Shown: positions 24,733 to 34,644 of the stretch, piece after piece
Position numbering within the stretch: position 1 is the stretch's first letter
How the letters are laid out: every line of letters starts with the position of its first letter
DNA from: Pontibacillus yanchengensis
Lineage (GTDB): Bacteria > Bacillota > Bacilli > Bacillales > BH030062
Direction of reading: 5' to 3'
NCBI RefSeq assembly: GCF_009856295.1
Contig: NZ_WMEU01000001.1
Location: 1,240,001 to 1,304,000, forward strand
DNA length: 64,000 bases
Position numbers and translations under genes: made by a program
Notes under the pieces: generated by a model
What the model saw: only the letters and a program-made list of their open reading frames with translations
Databases searched by the model: none
Told to the model about the DNA's origin: nothing

Positions 24733-24830
24733 TTTTCTTATCCGCTGCTTTCTTTCCCTTATCCGTCGCTTCCCAACACTCACACTATCTACCAGACTCC
24801 AATACTCCACCACTCCCACCAATACAAAAA

Positions 24831-24857
24831 ACCCACACTAATAAAGTGTGGGTACTC
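24831..24857 (-). terminator. hem operon terminator
   Basis: ACCCACACT pairs with AGTGTGGGT; six T follow on the minus strand. Confidence 0.8.
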
Positions 24858-24867
24858 AAGACATCCA

Positions 24868-26268
24868 TCAAGAACTTAAATATTGTAAAACGCGCTGAAC
24901 TGCTTCTTCACCTTGATCGATACAATCTGGTACACCTAAGCCATGGTAGGAAGCTCCAGCTAAGTACACACCTGGAAGTTTATCTCGTAAAGATTGTTCA
25001 ATGTGTTCCATGCGTTCTTTGTGGCCTACAGTGTATTGTGCTCTTGAGTTCCTCCATCTTGTGATGACGGAGAATTCGGGTGGTTTGGTAATGTTCATTG
25101 TTTTGTTAAGATCATTCAGGACAATTTCTTCTATTTCCTCATCTGATAGCGACACGACTTCCTGATCATTAGGCTTCCCTACATATGCGCGAAGTAAGGC
25201 TTTTCCTTTTGGTGTCGTGTGGGGCCATTTTTTATGCGTCCATGTGCAGGCAGTGATTCGATAGTCACTATTTCGTGATACTAAAAAGCCTGATCCATCA
25301 ATATCTTTTTGAATAGCGGATTGATCAAAAGCTAGTGCCACATTCGCAACAGAGGTTGCTGGCATATCCCCTAATGGGGCCATGAAGTCATACTGGGTAA
25401 GCATGCGCTGCACTCGGTAGTGAGGCGTGGTGATAACAACACTATCTGCATACTCCACCTCTCCTGAGCTTAAGAGAAGATGATAACCTTCTTCTTTTTT
25501 CTCAATATGATCAACTGCAGTATTTAACTGTACTGTTCCTTCATCCAATTTCGAGTGAACTGCATCTACTAGTGAGCTCAATCCAGTATCAAGGGTACGA
25601 AACACGCTTGGTTTCTTATCAGACTTTTTCTTCTTCGGAACGGTTTGTTTTAAACCTTTCATAATACTTCCGTGCTTTTGCTCAAGTTCGTAAAAGTTTG
25701 GAAAAGTAGCCATTAAACTTAATTGATCAATGTCTCCAGAATAAATTCCAGATAAAAGAGGTTCAATCAAGTTCTCGACTACTTCATCCCCTAACCGATA
25801 CCGGAAGAAATTCCCCAGCGATTGATCTCCATTTGGTTTTGAAGGCTTTTTCACAAAGTCTCCAGCAGCCCTTAGTTTACCTAGTGGTGAAAAAAGGCCT
25901 GAGAACAAAAAGGGACTTACTTGAGTTGGGATGCCCATATAGGAACCGTGCGGTATTTCATTGAGTTTTCCTTTCGCTAAAACATAGGACTTCCCTGTAG
26001 ATACCGGAACAATATGGTCTTCCATGCCGACTTCTTCAATCAGACGGAACACACTTTTCTTACGTGCCAATAAAGAGTCTGGGCCTCGCTCAATGGTGAA
26101 ACCATCTTTTTGCTCGGTGTGAATCATGCCTCCCAAGTGATTGCTAGCCTCTAAAACGCGCACTTGGTAAGGTAGTCCTTGATCTTTGATTTGCTTTTGT
26201 AAATAGTAGGCGGTAGAAAGTCCAGTTATGCCACCGCCTATGACAACAATGTTTTTTTGCTCTGTCAT
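24868..26268 (-). CDS. hemY: Coproporphyrinogen III oxidase HemY (CgoX)
   Basis: A 466-residue FAD protein. The dinucleotide fold VVIGGGITGLSTAYYLQKQ is at residues 8-26, with GGMIHTEQKDGFTIERGPDS, and the C-terminal FAD contact is YLAGASYHGLGVPDCI. In Gram-positive bacteria it oxidises coproporphyrinogen III to coproporphyrin III. It is last in hemE-hemH-hemY, 9 bases after hemH, with AGGGGAT as ribosome site. Confidence 0.93.
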   Translation of the reverse strand: MTEQKNIVVIGGGITGLSTAYYLQKQIKDQGLPYQVRVLEASNHLGGMIHTEQKDGFTIERGPDSLLARKKSVFRLIEEVGMEDHIVPVSTGKSYVLAKGKLNEIPHGSYMGIPTQVSPFLFSGLFSPLGKLRAAGDFVKKPSKPNGDQSLGNFFRYRLGDEVVENLIEPLLSGIYSGDIDQLSLMATFPNFYELEQKHGSIMKGLKQTVPKKKKSDKKPSVFRTLDTGLSSLVDAVHSKLDEGTVQLNTAVDHIEKKEEGYHLLLSSGEVEYADSVVITTPHYRVQRMLTQYDFMAPLGDMPATSVANVALAFDQSAIQKDIDGSGFLVSRNSDYRITACTWTHKKWPHTTPKGKALLRAYVGKPNDQEVVSLSDEEIEEIVLNDLNKTMNITKPPEFSVITRWRNSRAQYTVGHKERMEHIEQSLRDKLPGVYLAGASYHGLGVPDCIDQGEEAVQRVLQYLSS

Positions 26269-26277
26269 TGATATCCC

Positions 26278-27210
26278 CTACTTCTGAGCTTTGTTTAGCA
26301 CGACATTGGCTAATGTTTGGATAAATAATGGATGAACGTTTGGCATTTCAGGGCGGTAGTAACTAGCGCCTAGTTCATCACAAACAACTTTACATTCATA
26401 ATCATTGTCGTATAAGACTTCCAAATGATCAGAAACGAACCCAACCGGTGCATAAACAAATGTACGATACCCTTTTTCATGGTATAAATCTCGTGTTAGA
26501 TCCTGCACATCCGGTCCAATCCATGGGTCAGGTGTATTTCCTTCACTTTGCCAGCCAATTTCATAGTTTTTAATCTGCAGTTGATCCGCGATTAATTTAG
26601 CCGTTGTCTTCAACTGTTCAGGATACGGATCACCATCTTGTAAAATCTTCATCGGCAGGCTGTGAGCGGAAACAACAAGAACTGCATTCTTACGCTCTTC
26701 CCCGGACATTTGATCATATACTTTTTGAATAGAATCGGACCAATACTCGATAAAGCCAGGCTCATCATACCAGCTCTCAACTGAATAAATGGTCGTTACG
26801 CCTAGTTTTTCTGCCTCTTCGATTGCGCGGCCATTATAGGATTTCACGCTAAACGTAGAATAATGAGGAGCTAATACAATGGATACCGCTTCTTCAATTC
26901 CATCATCAGCCATTTGCTGTACCGCGTCTTCAATAAATGGATCAATGTGCTTTAAGCCAATGTATAATTTAAACTCGATATCATCTTGCATTTCGTTTAA
27001 TTTCGATTGAAGTGCCTCTGCTTGCTCGTCTGTAATTCGTGCTAGAGGAGAAATCCCGCCAATTGCATTGTAACGCTCACGTAGATCCTCTAACGCTTCT
27101 GGAGATGGCTTACGACCTTTACGAATATGAGTGTAGTAACGCTCTAAATCATCTTCAGTGTATGGTGTGCCATAGGCCATTACTAGTAAGCCCATTGTTT
27201 TTTTTGCCAT
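26278..27210 (-). CDS. hemH: Coproporphyrin III ferrochelatase HemH (CpfC)
   Basis: A 310-residue ferrochelatase, the same length as in B. subtilis. It shows [20 protein letters not shown], the catalytic His in [11 protein letters not shown] and the conserved Glu in [12 protein letters not shown]. It inserts Fe2+ into coproporphyrin III. I start at MAKKTMG because AGAGG lies 8 bases before that ATG; the upstream GTG would leave almost no spacing. It lies between hemE and hemY. Confidence 0.93.
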   Translation of the reverse strand: MAKKTMGLLVMAYGTPYTEDDLERYYTHIRKGRKPSPEALEDLRERYNAIGGISPLARITDEQAEALQSKLNEMQDDIEFKLYIGLKHIDPFIEDAVQQMADDGIEEAVSIVLAPHYSTFSVKSYNGRAIEEAEKLGVTTIYSVESWYDEPGFIEYWSDSIQKVYDQMSGEERKNAVLVVSAHSLPMKILQDGDPYPEQLKTTAKLIADQLQIKNYEIGWQSEGNTPDPWIGPDVQDLTRDLYHEKGYRTFVYAPVGFVSDHLEVLYDNDYECKVVCDELGASYYRPEMPNVHPLFIQTLANVVLNKAQK

Positions 27211-27243
27211 ATTGAACACCTCTTCTAAGCTTTTTTAAACGGG

Positions 27244-28278
27244 TTAGGATTGTTTTGAATAGTCATGAACGAATTTGGTCAGGCGCTTCAATGTCTCAGG
27301 TTTGATGTCAGGGAACACGCCATGTCCAAGGTTGAAGACATATCCTGGTTGTTGCATGCCTTGGTCAAGAATGTCTTTTGTACGGCTTTCGATTGTATCC
27401 CAGTCTGCAAGAAGAATTGCTGGGTCAAGGTTTCCTTGTAGTGTTTTCTGGATACCCATATCTCGCGCTTCTTGTATGGATGTACGCCAATCCAACCCAA
27501 GTACATCAATCGGAAGGTCATTCCATTCTTTTGCCAGATGACCTGCACCAACACCAAATGTAATTAGAGGAACATTTTCTTCCCGAAGCTCAGAGAAAAT
27601 GCGTTCCATTATAGGCTTGATAAAGAAACGATAATCTTGAACATTCAATGCTCCAACCCAAGAGTCAAAGATTTGAATGGCTTTAGCTCCTGCATGAATT
27701 TGTGCACGTACATAACGGATTGTCATGTCCGCAAGTTTATCCATTAGTAAAAACCATGTCTCTGGCTGACTGTACATCATCGCTTTGGTTTTATTGTAAT
27801 TTTTTGAAGGGCCACCCTCAATCATATAGCTTGCAAGTGTAAACGGGGCACCACTAAATCCAATCAAAGGAACATTTAGTTGCTCACGAGTCAGTAAGCG
27901 GATTGTGTCTAATACGTAAGGGACATCCTCTTCCGGATTAATTTCTCCTAGTTTCTCAACATCTAATTTCGTACGAATGGGGTCATCAATTACAGGTCCT
28001 ACACCTTTTTTGATTTCAACATCTACTCCAATAGAAGGTAGTGGAGACATGATATCCTTATATAATATAGCCGCATCTACGTCATACTGTTCAACGGGTA
28101 AACGTGTCACGTACGCACATAATTCTGGCTGATGGGTAATTTCAAATAATGAATATTTCTCTTTCAATGCGTTGTATTCAGGCTGGGAACGTCCAGCTTG
28201 TCTCATAAACCAAACTGGTACGTGATCCGTCTCCTCTCCTCTAAACGCTTTAAGTATTGTGTCATTAAAAGTTGTCAT
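27244..28278 (-). CDS. hemE: Uroporphyrinogen decarboxylase HemE
   Basis: A 344-residue enzyme that removes four carboxyl groups from uroporphyrinogen III. The signature [16 protein letters not shown] is at about residues 20-35, and the active-site Asp lies in [12 protein letters not shown]. It is first in the hem operon; AAAGGTGAG precedes the ATG. Confidence 0.94.
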   Translation of the reverse strand: MTTFNDTILKAFRGEETDHVPVWFMRQAGRSQPEYNALKEKYSLFEITHQPELCAYVTRLPVEQYDVDAAILYKDIMSPLPSIGVDVEIKKGVGPVIDDPIRTKLDVEKLGEINPEEDVPYVLDTIRLLTREQLNVPLIGFSGAPFTLASYMIEGGPSKNYNKTKAMMYSQPETWFLLMDKLADMTIRYVRAQIHAGAKAIQIFDSWVGALNVQDYRFFIKPIMERIFSELREENVPLITFGVGAGHLAKEWNDLPIDVLGLDWRTSIQEARDMGIQKTLQGNLDPAILLADWDTIESRTKDILDQGMQQPGYVFNLGHGVFPDIKPETLKRLTKFVHDYSKQS

Positions 28279-28445
28279 TGGTTCTCACCTTTCACATCAA
28301 TCCTAAAATTACTCTTTCATCAATATAACGATTTATCATCATTGTGTATAGAGAAATGAGCATATTGTCATGAATTTGCCCTATTTCGATGGGCTTGTAT
28401 TTTTCTATTCCATTACCCATTGTACACATATATCTCCTTAATTAA

Positions 28446-28477
28446 AAAGAAGATGCTGATAACAGCACCTTCTTTTG
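28446..28477 (-). terminator. pbpF terminator
   Basis: AAGAAG(A/G)TGCTG...CAGCA(C/T)CTTCTT stem; five T follow on the minus strand. It separates pbpF from the hem operon. Confidence 0.75.
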
Positions 28478-28484
28478 CACATTC

Positions 28485-30656
28485 CTACCATTTCCATTTC
28501 ACTTCAATTGTATTAGAAGGCTTGCCCTCCACTTTTGTTAATGGATTGTATGGTACTACATAGTACGTTTCTTCGTGGAAAACACTTACTCCTTTTACCG
28601 TGTACTCCCCTTGTCCAGTAACTTCTCCAACGAAAGTATCTTCTCCTGTTTCCTGGCGATAAATACGGTACACTACGCGATTATCTTTCGCTTTAGTCCA
28701 TTGTAATTTGACAGTTACGGAAAACGCTCCAACATCAAGGTCCCCCTTGAGTGATTCTATGGTTGGTAATGGAATCGGTTTTTGAAGTTCTTCTACATTA
28801 TCTGGCTTCACAAACTCATTTTGCAGCTGTTTGGTTTGATCCACTTTTGACAAGATATCCTTCATTAATCTGGTTGGATAAACGCTACCACCATTTAAAT
28901 AGTGTTCCTTGTCAATTTCATCATACCCCATCCACACTGCCCCAACATATTGCGGTGTATAGCCGACAAACCATGCATCATTCGTTTTCCCAGGAGCATA
29001 CTGATGCTGTGTAGAGCCTGTCTTCCCGGCTAAAGCTTTGTCATAAGAACCTTGCTGACCTGTCCCATCTTCTACGACAGATTCAAGCATTCTTGTCATA
29101 TCCCAGGCTGTCTGCGGTTTAAATACTTGTTTTGTTTTCGAGGTAGAATGAGAGACTAATTCATCTTTTTCATTGTACACTTGTAAAATAGTATGAGGCT
29201 CTATTACTTCCCCCTTATGTGCGAAGGGTCGATATGCTTTGACGAGATCAATAGGTGTAACGCCTTCGGATAATCCCCCCAGTGCAATCCCGAGGCCATT
29301 TTCCGATAGGTTGATGTCCATTTTGGATAAATATTTTTTGGAATAATCGATACCAATTTCATTGAGTAGCCATACTGCCGGTGCGTTTTTCGATTGCATC
29401 AATGCTTCATACATCGAAACCGAACCAGCATAACGGTTGTCATAGTTCTTGGGTGTGTAATCCCCATAACTCCTTTTTTGGTCGACAAGGAGGGAATAAG
29501 GGGCATAGTTATCTAGTTCAAGTGCTGGTCCATAAACAGCTAGAGGTTTCATGACGGAGCCTGGCTGTTGCTTTACATAGACACGATTCAAATCACCTTT
29601 TTTGTAATCTCTCGCTCCATGTGCAGCTACAATCACCCCAGTCTTTTCATCCATGAGTAAAAACGTCCCTTCCACTCCAGGCTGAGATCCAGGATATAAT
29701 TGATCGTTTTGCATAGCATTATAGGAGATTTCCTGAATGGTTTCATCCACGCCTACTACGATGCGATAACCACCTTCATACAACTCTTCATTGCTTAACT
29801 CATATTCATTCTTTGCTTCTTTCACCACCATATCTAAATAGCTAGAAAGCCAAGGCTTTTTCTCTGGACTACCTAATTCAAGATTAATAGCTTTTCGCTG
29901 TAACTTCACCGCTTCTTCAGCTGTGAGGTAACCCGTATCATTCATACGCTGAATAACAATATTACGTCGTTCTTTGGCTCTCTCTGGATGTTCTGAAGGA
30001 TCATAGTAATTTGGCCCCTTAGGTAAAGCTGCCAACAAAGCCCCTTCTTCAACTGTAAGTTTCGTAGCAGGTTTATTGAAAAAATATTGAGAGGCAGTCT
30101 CAATTCCATACAACCCTTCGCCAAAATAGATCGTATTTAAGTAATATTGTAAAATCCGCTCCTTACTAACGTTTCGCTCTAAATAAAGAGAAGCCATGAC
30201 TTCTTTAAACTTCCGTGACCACGTTTTATCATTTGTTAAAAATAAGTTCTTGGCTAACTGTTGCGTAATAGTGCTGCCGCCTTCCACCTTTTTCATGGCA
30301 ATTAAATCTCTATAGATCGCCCGAAGTGTAGCTTTAAAATCAACACCCGCATGGTCATAAAAACGACTATCTTCTATTGCGATAAATGAATGTTGTACAT
30401 GCTCTGGAACTTGATCGATAGGTACGACTATTCGATTTTGCTTATATAACTTACCTAATTCTTGCCCTTCTTCATCCACAATCGTAGTCGCCTCATCCAG
30501 TACAAACAGACGCTCATCGACAACCTGCTTACCACCAAATAAAAGACCATAGTATCCTATAATAGATAGAAACATAAGGGCTATGACAAAGATGATGGGC
30601 CATTTCCATTTTGTTTTTTTAAACCAATTTATAAATTCTTCTTTTTTCCATTCCAT
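28485..30656 (-). CDS. pbpF: Class A penicillin-binding protein PbpF
   Basis: A 723-residue bifunctional peptidoglycan synthase: cytoplasmic N-terminus, one membrane helix (about 22-42), a GT51 glycosyltransferase (IEDSRFYDHAGVD, STITQQLAKNLF), then a transpeptidase with S-x-x-K in PGSVMKP, S-x-N in QSKNAP and KTGS in LAGKTGST. A fibronectin-III-like tail closes the chain. PbpF acts in vegetative and spore wall synthesis. AGAGGTGA fixes the start at MEWKKEEF. It is divergent from hmoB as in B. subtilis. Confidence 0.92.
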   Translation of the reverse strand: MEWKKEEFINWFKKTKWKWPIIFVIALMFLSIIGYYGLLFGGKQVVDERLFVLDEATTIVDEEGQELGKLYKQNRIVVPIDQVPEHVQHSFIAIEDSRFYDHAGVDFKATLRAIYRDLIAMKKVEGGSTITQQLAKNLFLTNDKTWSRKFKEVMASLYLERNVSKERILQYYLNTIYFGEGLYGIETASQYFFNKPATKLTVEEGALLAALPKGPNYYDPSEHPERAKERRNIVIQRMNDTGYLTAEEAVKLQRKAINLELGSPEKKPWLSSYLDMVVKEAKNEYELSNEELYEGGYRIVVGVDETIQEISYNAMQNDQLYPGSQPGVEGTFLLMDEKTGVIVAAHGARDYKKGDLNRVYVKQQPGSVMKPLAVYGPALELDNYAPYSLLVDQKRSYGDYTPKNYDNRYAGSVSMYEALMQSKNAPAVWLLNEIGIDYSKKYLSKMDINLSENGLGIALGGLSEGVTPIDLVKAYRPFAHKGEVIEPHTILQVYNEKDELVSHSTSKTKQVFKPQTAWDMTRMLESVVEDGTGQQGSYDKALAGKTGSTQHQYAPGKTNDAWFVGYTPQYVGAVWMGYDEIDKEHYLNGGSVYPTRLMKDILSKVDQTKQLQNEFVKPDNVEELQKPIPLPTIESLKGDLDVGAFSVTVKLQWTKAKDNRVVYRIYRQETGEDTFVGEVTGQGEYTVKGVSVFHEETYYVVPYNPLTKVEGKPSNTIEVKWKW

Positions 30657-30803
30657 GCTGTTCACCTCTAAAGGAGTCACAATTAATAAATGCTTATTCT
30701 ATTATACGCTACTTGTCCTAGTTTCAGAAATAATATCGTCATCTCTAGCTTGCTTTTCAAATCCAGACATTGCTAAACTAAGAGTAGGAAAGGGGTTTCT
30801 TAT

Positions 30804-31304
30804 ATGAATGTATATTTAACAAGTGGAACATATGATTACTTACGCACAATACAAGAGAACCACCCTGAGCAACCAGTCTTCTTAATGAATGGAGAAGACA
30901 ATACCGTTGCTTACACAGAAGGGGACAACATTTTTCAAGAACCACATGTATACGAAGTTGTGGATCAGGAAGGCACATTCGAACATAGTGGTTACGTTGT
31001 GATGAATAACATTCCTGTAACCGACGAAGGTCGCCCATTATTTGAAGACCGCTTCAAAAATCGCGCTGGTGCCATCGAAGATTCACCAGGATTTCAAGCA
31101 ATTCGCATTTTACGCCCAACCCAAGGCAACACGTACACTGTTTTAACCCTTTGGAAAGACGTTCAAAGCTTTGAAGATTGGAAGAACTCTCAAGCCTTTG
31201 AAAAAGCACACAAAAACTCAGGCCCTCAAAGCGAGGAAAAACCGTCCTATGTAGCTGGACCTGCATACTTAACAAAATACCATGTTATTAATGAAGAAGA
31301 ATAA
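30804..31304 (+). CDS. hmoB: Haem-degrading monooxygenase HmoB (YhgC)
   Basis: A 166-residue protein, the same length as B. subtilis HmoB. The C-terminal ABM ferredoxin-like domain reads RFKNRAGAIEDSPGFQAIRI then TLWKDVQSFEDWKNS, with the haem-ligand candidate His in FEKAHKN; the N-terminal half is the HmoB-specific extension. It opens haem to release iron. GGGG lies 9 bases before the ATG. It sits next to the hem and pbpF genes. Confidence 0.9.
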   Translation: MNVYLTSGTYDYLRTIQENHPEQPVFLMNGEDNTVAYTEGDNIFQEPHVYEVVDQEGTFEHSGYVVMNNIPVTDEGRPLFEDRFKNRAGAIEDSPGFQAIRILRPTQGNTYTVLTLWKDVQSFEDWKNSQAFEKAHKNSGPQSEEKPSYVAGPAYLTKYHVINEEE

Positions 31305-31352
31305 AGAAAAGCGCAGGCGCTGGAGCTAGACACGTAAGCGCAAAAACTTATA
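31305..31352 (+). repeat. Short partial copy of the 270-bp repeat
   Basis: AAAGAAAAGCGCAGGCGCTG then GAGCTAGAC: the two ends of the family fused, right after the hmoB stop. Confidence 0.6.
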
Positions 31353-31371
31353 TTTTCTTTAGTTCTGAAAA

Positions 31372-31414
31372 AAAGAGCAACTCTCCATGCTAAAAGCGAG
31401 AGTTGCTCCTTTTT
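31372..31414. terminator. Bidirectional terminator
   Basis: AAAGAGCAACTCTC pairs with GAGAGTTGCTC, then TTTTT, between convergent hmoB and VOC genes. Confidence 0.8.
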
Positions 31415-31483
31415 AAGTTGTTTAACTAAAAATGGGTTATGAAAGAGTTTTAAGCTACTAGTATAACAGTTCTTTTTAGGCAC

Positions 31484-31837
31484 CTAACACTGACAAACCA
31501 TTAAACGATTCCCATCAGGATCTTTAAAGTTAAAAAAATGGTCATGCTGAATATCTGTAAGGATTTCTACGTTCTTTCCCTTCATAAATTGATAAGATTC
31601 TTGGATGTTTGATGTATTCAAATGAAAAGCAGGCCTATTGAAGACGTTCTCTTCCGAATAGATTTTACTATCTAATACAATCCCTGTTCCTTTCATTGGG
31701 ATAACGTAAAGATGACCAAATTGGATATCACCATCAGCTAGTATTCCTAAGATGTCACAATACCAATCTCTAGCTTTTTCAATATTACTCACAGAGATAA
31801 AAACAGTTCCGATTTCTGAATGAATAGGACTCGACAC
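31484..31837 (-). CDS. VOC (glyoxalase/bleomycin-resistance) family protein
   Basis: A 117-residue vicinal-oxygen-chelate protein: IGTVFISVSNIEKARDWYCD at the start, a C-terminal FKDPDGNRLMV metal-binding strand, and paired beta-alpha-beta repeats between. The reaction is unknown. It starts at GTG; AGGAGG lies 9 bases before it. Confidence 0.8.
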   Translation of the reverse strand: MSSPIHSEIGTVFISVSNIEKARDWYCDILGILADGDIQFGHLYVIPMKGTGIVLDSKIYSEENVFNRPAFHLNTSNIQESYQFMKGKNVEILTDIQHDHFFNFKDPDGNRLMVCQC

Positions 31838-32000
31838 GTAAGAAAACCTCCTAGAATTTTACTTAACTACTCGAGTTTTTCCTTCTAGTTCTGCATTTGC
31901 TAACCCTTATTTATCCAGAAAAATACAAATGTTTACAAAGCGGAATAAGCGACTATGATTCCTATACCAAGTAGCCAAGCCAACTTGTACCACCAGCTTT

Positions 32001-32339
32001 TTAAAGGTCTTCTTTATACAATGAACCCTTCTTTTCTTTTAACTTAGCAATCTTTCGTTTGGCTTCCTTATAATAAAGCACATTTCCGAATAACCCCAAA
32101 CCAAGTTCCTTTCCTATTACCATAAGGTCGTCATAATAAAACACACCATTTCCTAATCCATACACAATCGCACCCAAAGCAAAGAATATTCCTACTATCC
32201 CCCAAAAAAGGATTGTACATTTTTCGATAAGACACCCACATTAAACTTAAAAAGAGAGCAGCAAAATTAATGCTAACGGTACATACCCCTTATCCATACC
32301 CCATCGATCTCGATAAATATCTGAGTTTTCCCCAACAAA
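32001..32339 (-). pseudogene. Membrane protein gene, truncated and frameshifted
   Basis: On the minus strand a coding trace enters from the 270-bp repeat (VGENSDIYRDRWGMDKGYVP), stops in a T-run near 32250, resumes one frame on (SLMWVSYRKM), shifts again near 32225, and continues as GIVGIFFALGAIVYGLGNGV ... KRKIAKLKEKKG to a stop at 32001. A third frame carries PLKSWWYKLAWLLGIGIIVA to about 31940. Several hydrophobic segments suggest a small membrane protein. The missing N-terminus coincides with the repeat boundary. Confidence 0.6.
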
Positions 32340-32606
32340 GAACAAAAGGACAAGCGCCAAGTTAACGACGTACAAACTGCTGCCCACAGGAGGTGGGTTG
32401 ATTCGATATTGCTGCGTGACGCAGCGTTTTTAATCGAACTCCCTATGAATTGTTTTGAGATAAAGGAAACACGAAGAGCTCAAGCGTTCGATATTGACTT
32501 ATTGTAAAGAGGTGCAGGAAGTTTGCCAGGCGCTGGGCGTTGGAGCTGGACGTGGCCTCTATAACTTACTTAGTTATGCACAAGCCAACATTTTTATAAT
32601 TTCCTG
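32340..32606 (+). repeat. 270-bp dispersed repeat, long copy
   Basis: AACAAAAGGACAAGCGCC, CCCAC-AGGAG-GTGGG, TTCGAT...ATCGAA enclosing GCTGC-GTGAC-GCAGC, GAGATAAAGGAAACACGAAG, GGCGCTGGGCGTTGGAGC and the AT-rich end CAACATTTTTATAATTTCCT. It adjoins a truncated pseudogene. The remaining gap 31838-32000 holds only the tail of that pseudogene. Confidence 0.85.
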
Positions 32607-32716
32607 ACAAATATAAAAGAGCTTGTTGCTCCGTCATTTCCCCATCTATTGGTTCTTCTTCCCCAGGCTGTCCCTTATGTACAGAACATTAAATCATTCA
32701 TCATATTTTTCACACG

Positions 32717-32755
32717 AAAAACACTAAGAGTAGTTATAGCACTCTTAGTGTTTTT
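32717..32755. terminator. Terminator after bdbC
   Basis: AAAAACACTAAGAGT pairs with ACTCTTAGTGTTTTT. Confidence 0.8.
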
Positions 32756-32767
32756 ATTTATATTACT

Positions 32768-33190
32768 CTATGCTTCCTTCCATTCTCTACGCAACCATAT
32801 GTGCATAACAAAAATAACTGTGAATGCAGTAAGGGAGAGAAAAGGTATGGTAATAAAGCCAAGTATATTAATATACTCGCCATCACATGGGACGATTCCG
32901 CAGCTACTACTCTCAGCATGTAGGGCAGGTATTTTTTGAAGACCATAATGGTAAGCTGCAACAATGATGCCTGTTCCACTTAAATAAAGGCCTGCCTGGG
33001 CATATCGTAAGTCTTTATGGAATAAGGCCATGCCATATAACAGCACCTGTGGATACATTAATATCCTTTGATACCAGCACTTTTCACATGGGATAAAATT
33101 TAACACTTCTGAAAAGAACAAACTCCCAAACGTCGCGAGAAAAGCTTGAAGCCACGTTATAAATAAAAGAATCTCAACTTTTTTCTTCAT
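32768..33190 (-). CDS. bdbC: Disulfide oxidoreductase BdbC (DsbB-like)
   Basis: A 140-residue, four-helix membrane protein. The redox pair C35-x2-C38 (IPCEKCWYQR) follows helix 1, and the second pair C97/C102 (SCGIVPC) lies in the extracytoplasmic loop, as in DsbB. It passes electrons from an extracellular thiol oxidase (BdbD) to quinone. No bdbD is adjacent. In B. subtilis BdbC matures competence pseudopilin, which fits a genome with comK. Confidence 0.88.
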   Translation of the reverse strand: MKKKVEILLFITWLQAFLATFGSLFFSEVLNFIPCEKCWYQRILMYPQVLLYGMALFHKDLRYAQAGLYLSGTGIIVAAYHYGLQKIPALHAESSSCGIVPCDGEYINILGFITIPFLSLTAFTVIFVMHIWLRREWKEA

Positions 33191-33353
33191 TTCTCAACAT
33201 CCTATTACATTATATTGATAAGTCTAGTATATCGAACTCTTGGGTAACTCGCTATGCTTTATGGGAAAGGAATTCTATTCGAGGAGAATGTAGTAAAATA
33301 AACGCAGTTTCTATTATACAGAAATCTTTCCACCAATATTAGGAGGTAATCAT

Positions 33354-33596
33354 ATGAGTGCTAGCATGTTAGGTTTAGCATCAATCATTTTTCCATTTAT
33401 TATTGTCATACTGGTAATCATCGGATTTTACAAAGCATTTGTTAAAAAGAAAGATGTTTCTGCGTTCTACACCCCGTTCGACGAAATTACTGGTCAAACA
33501 GAAGTGCCTTTTCATGAAGAACAAGAAGTAGTTAGCGAAGAAGATGAGGATGAGAGAGACGATCAATATAAAAACAAAAAGCGTGAGAAAAAATAG
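33354..33596 (+). CDS. DUF3951-like small membrane protein (80 aa)
   Basis: One transmembrane helix (about 8-28), then FYTPFDEITGQTEVPFHEEQ and a strongly charged tail ending in Lys/Arg. The YTPFD-x-I-x-GQ motif recalls the uncharacterised DUF3951 (from memory). AGGAGG lies 7 bases before the ATG. The hairpin CCCTTA/TAAGGG at 33620-33638 with ATTTATTTT after it probably ends the transcript. Confidence 0.65.
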   Translation: MSASMLGLASIIFPFIIVILVIIGFYKAFVKKKDVSAFYTPFDEITGQTEVPFHEEQEVVSEEDEDERDDQYKNKKREKK

Positions 33597-33741
33597 TAAA
33601 AAACTATCACAAACGGTGACCCTTATTATGATTAAGGGCATTTATTTTCGCTTTCAAAGATTCATCTTGCTCCGTTTACTCCCTATTAAGAGTGGGAACC
33701 GGTGAACCGTACACACACTTAATAGAAGAGAGGCATTTAAG

Positions 33742-34524
33742 ATGGGTATCTGGCTAGAGTATGGTTGGGCTCTTCTTGTTATCATAGGGCTAGAAGGGCT
33801 ATTATCTGCTGACAATGCACTTGTGATGGGAGTTCTCGTAAAAGATTTACCTGAAAAGAAACGGAAACAAGCCTTATTCTATGGTATTGTAGGTGCCTAT
33901 GTATTTAGATTTGCTGCGTTGTTTGCTATATCTTTCGTCGTGAACATCTGGCAAATACAAGCTATTGGTGCTGCATACCTTATTTATCTAGGTATAAAAC
34001 ATATCATCAAGAATAGTAAAGAGAATGACGCTAGCTCTTCTACTATCAATCAAAACCAAAGCCTGTGGAAAGTAATTTTCAAAGTGGAACTTACAGATAT
34101 AGCATTTGCGATTGATTCAATATTAGCAGCAGTGGCAATCGCTGTATCCTTACCAGGAACTTCAATCCCCCAGCTTGGAGGCATGGACGGTGGAAAGTTC
34201 ATTGTCGTATTTATTGGTATGGCTATTGGTTTAGCATTTATTCGATTTGCCGCTAATTATATTGTTAAGTACATGAAAAAATACCCTACTATTGAGAAGG
34301 CTGCTTTCATTATTGTTGCCTGGGTAGGAGTTAAGCTTGCCCTCCATACGATGGCGCATGAAAATGTGAAATTAGGACTAATACAGGAAGGGTTTACGCA
34401 CAGCCCTTGGTGGAAAGCTACATTCTGGGGTGTGATGCTTCTTGTTGTAGTTATTTCCATCATCATGGCTAAGAAAAGCAGTTCGAGTACTGCACAATCA
34501 AAAGAACAATATTCCTCTTCGTAG
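33742..34524 (+). CDS. TerC family membrane protein (Mn2+ exporter type)
   Basis: A 260-residue polytopic TerC protein. The two acidic signature helices are GLEGLLSADNALVMGVLVKD (17-36) and VELTDIAFAIDSILAAVAI, with a third near FIVVFIGMAIGLAFIRFAA. Relatives YkoY and YceF of B. subtilis export or hand over Mn2+ to secreted enzymes. A 140-base leader with two hairpins precedes it, but I could not fit it to the yybP-ykoY riboswitch. Confidence 0.85.
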   Translation: MGIWLEYGWALLVIIGLEGLLSADNALVMGVLVKDLPEKKRKQALFYGIVGAYVFRFAALFAISFVVNIWQIQAIGAAYLIYLGIKHIIKNSKENDASSSTINQNQSLWKVIFKVELTDIAFAIDSILAAVAIAVSLPGTSIPQLGGMDGGKFIVVFIGMAIGLAFIRFAANYIVKYMKKYPTIEKAAFIIVAWVGVKLALHTMAHENVKLGLIQEGFTHSPWWKATFWGVMLLVVVISIIMAKKSSSSTAQSKEQYSSS

Positions 34525-34590
34525 AGAAAAGCTTTGAATGACATAAAGCTTGCGCTAGACATCTACACGCCAAATCTCATGTATTTCAAT

Positions 34591-34626
34591 AAAAAGGCAA
34601 GAAGGTTCTGAAACCTCTTTGCCTTT
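34591..34626. terminator. Bidirectional terminator between terC and liaR
   Basis: AAAGGCAAGAAGGTT pairs with AACCTCTTTGCCTTT. Confidence 0.8.
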
Positions 34627-34644
34627 ATTATTGCAATAATATAT

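Noticed and set aside
24618-25064. A 148-codon open frame over the 21-bp tandem repeat
   Set aside because: The frame is open because 21 is a multiple of three. It has no suitable ribosome site, and its 3' part runs antisense through the terminator into hemY.
33600-33741. yybP-ykoY manganese riboswitch upstream of the TerC gene
   Set aside because: TerC genes often carry it, but the core motifs are not found in the right order on the coding strand; a GGGAGTA...AGCAAGAT-like string occurs only on the other strand. Left as an unassigned leader.
34525-34590. Another partial copy of the 270-bp repeat after terC
   Set aside because: It shares only scattered words (AGAAAAGC, GCGCTAGAC) with the family; too weak to claim.
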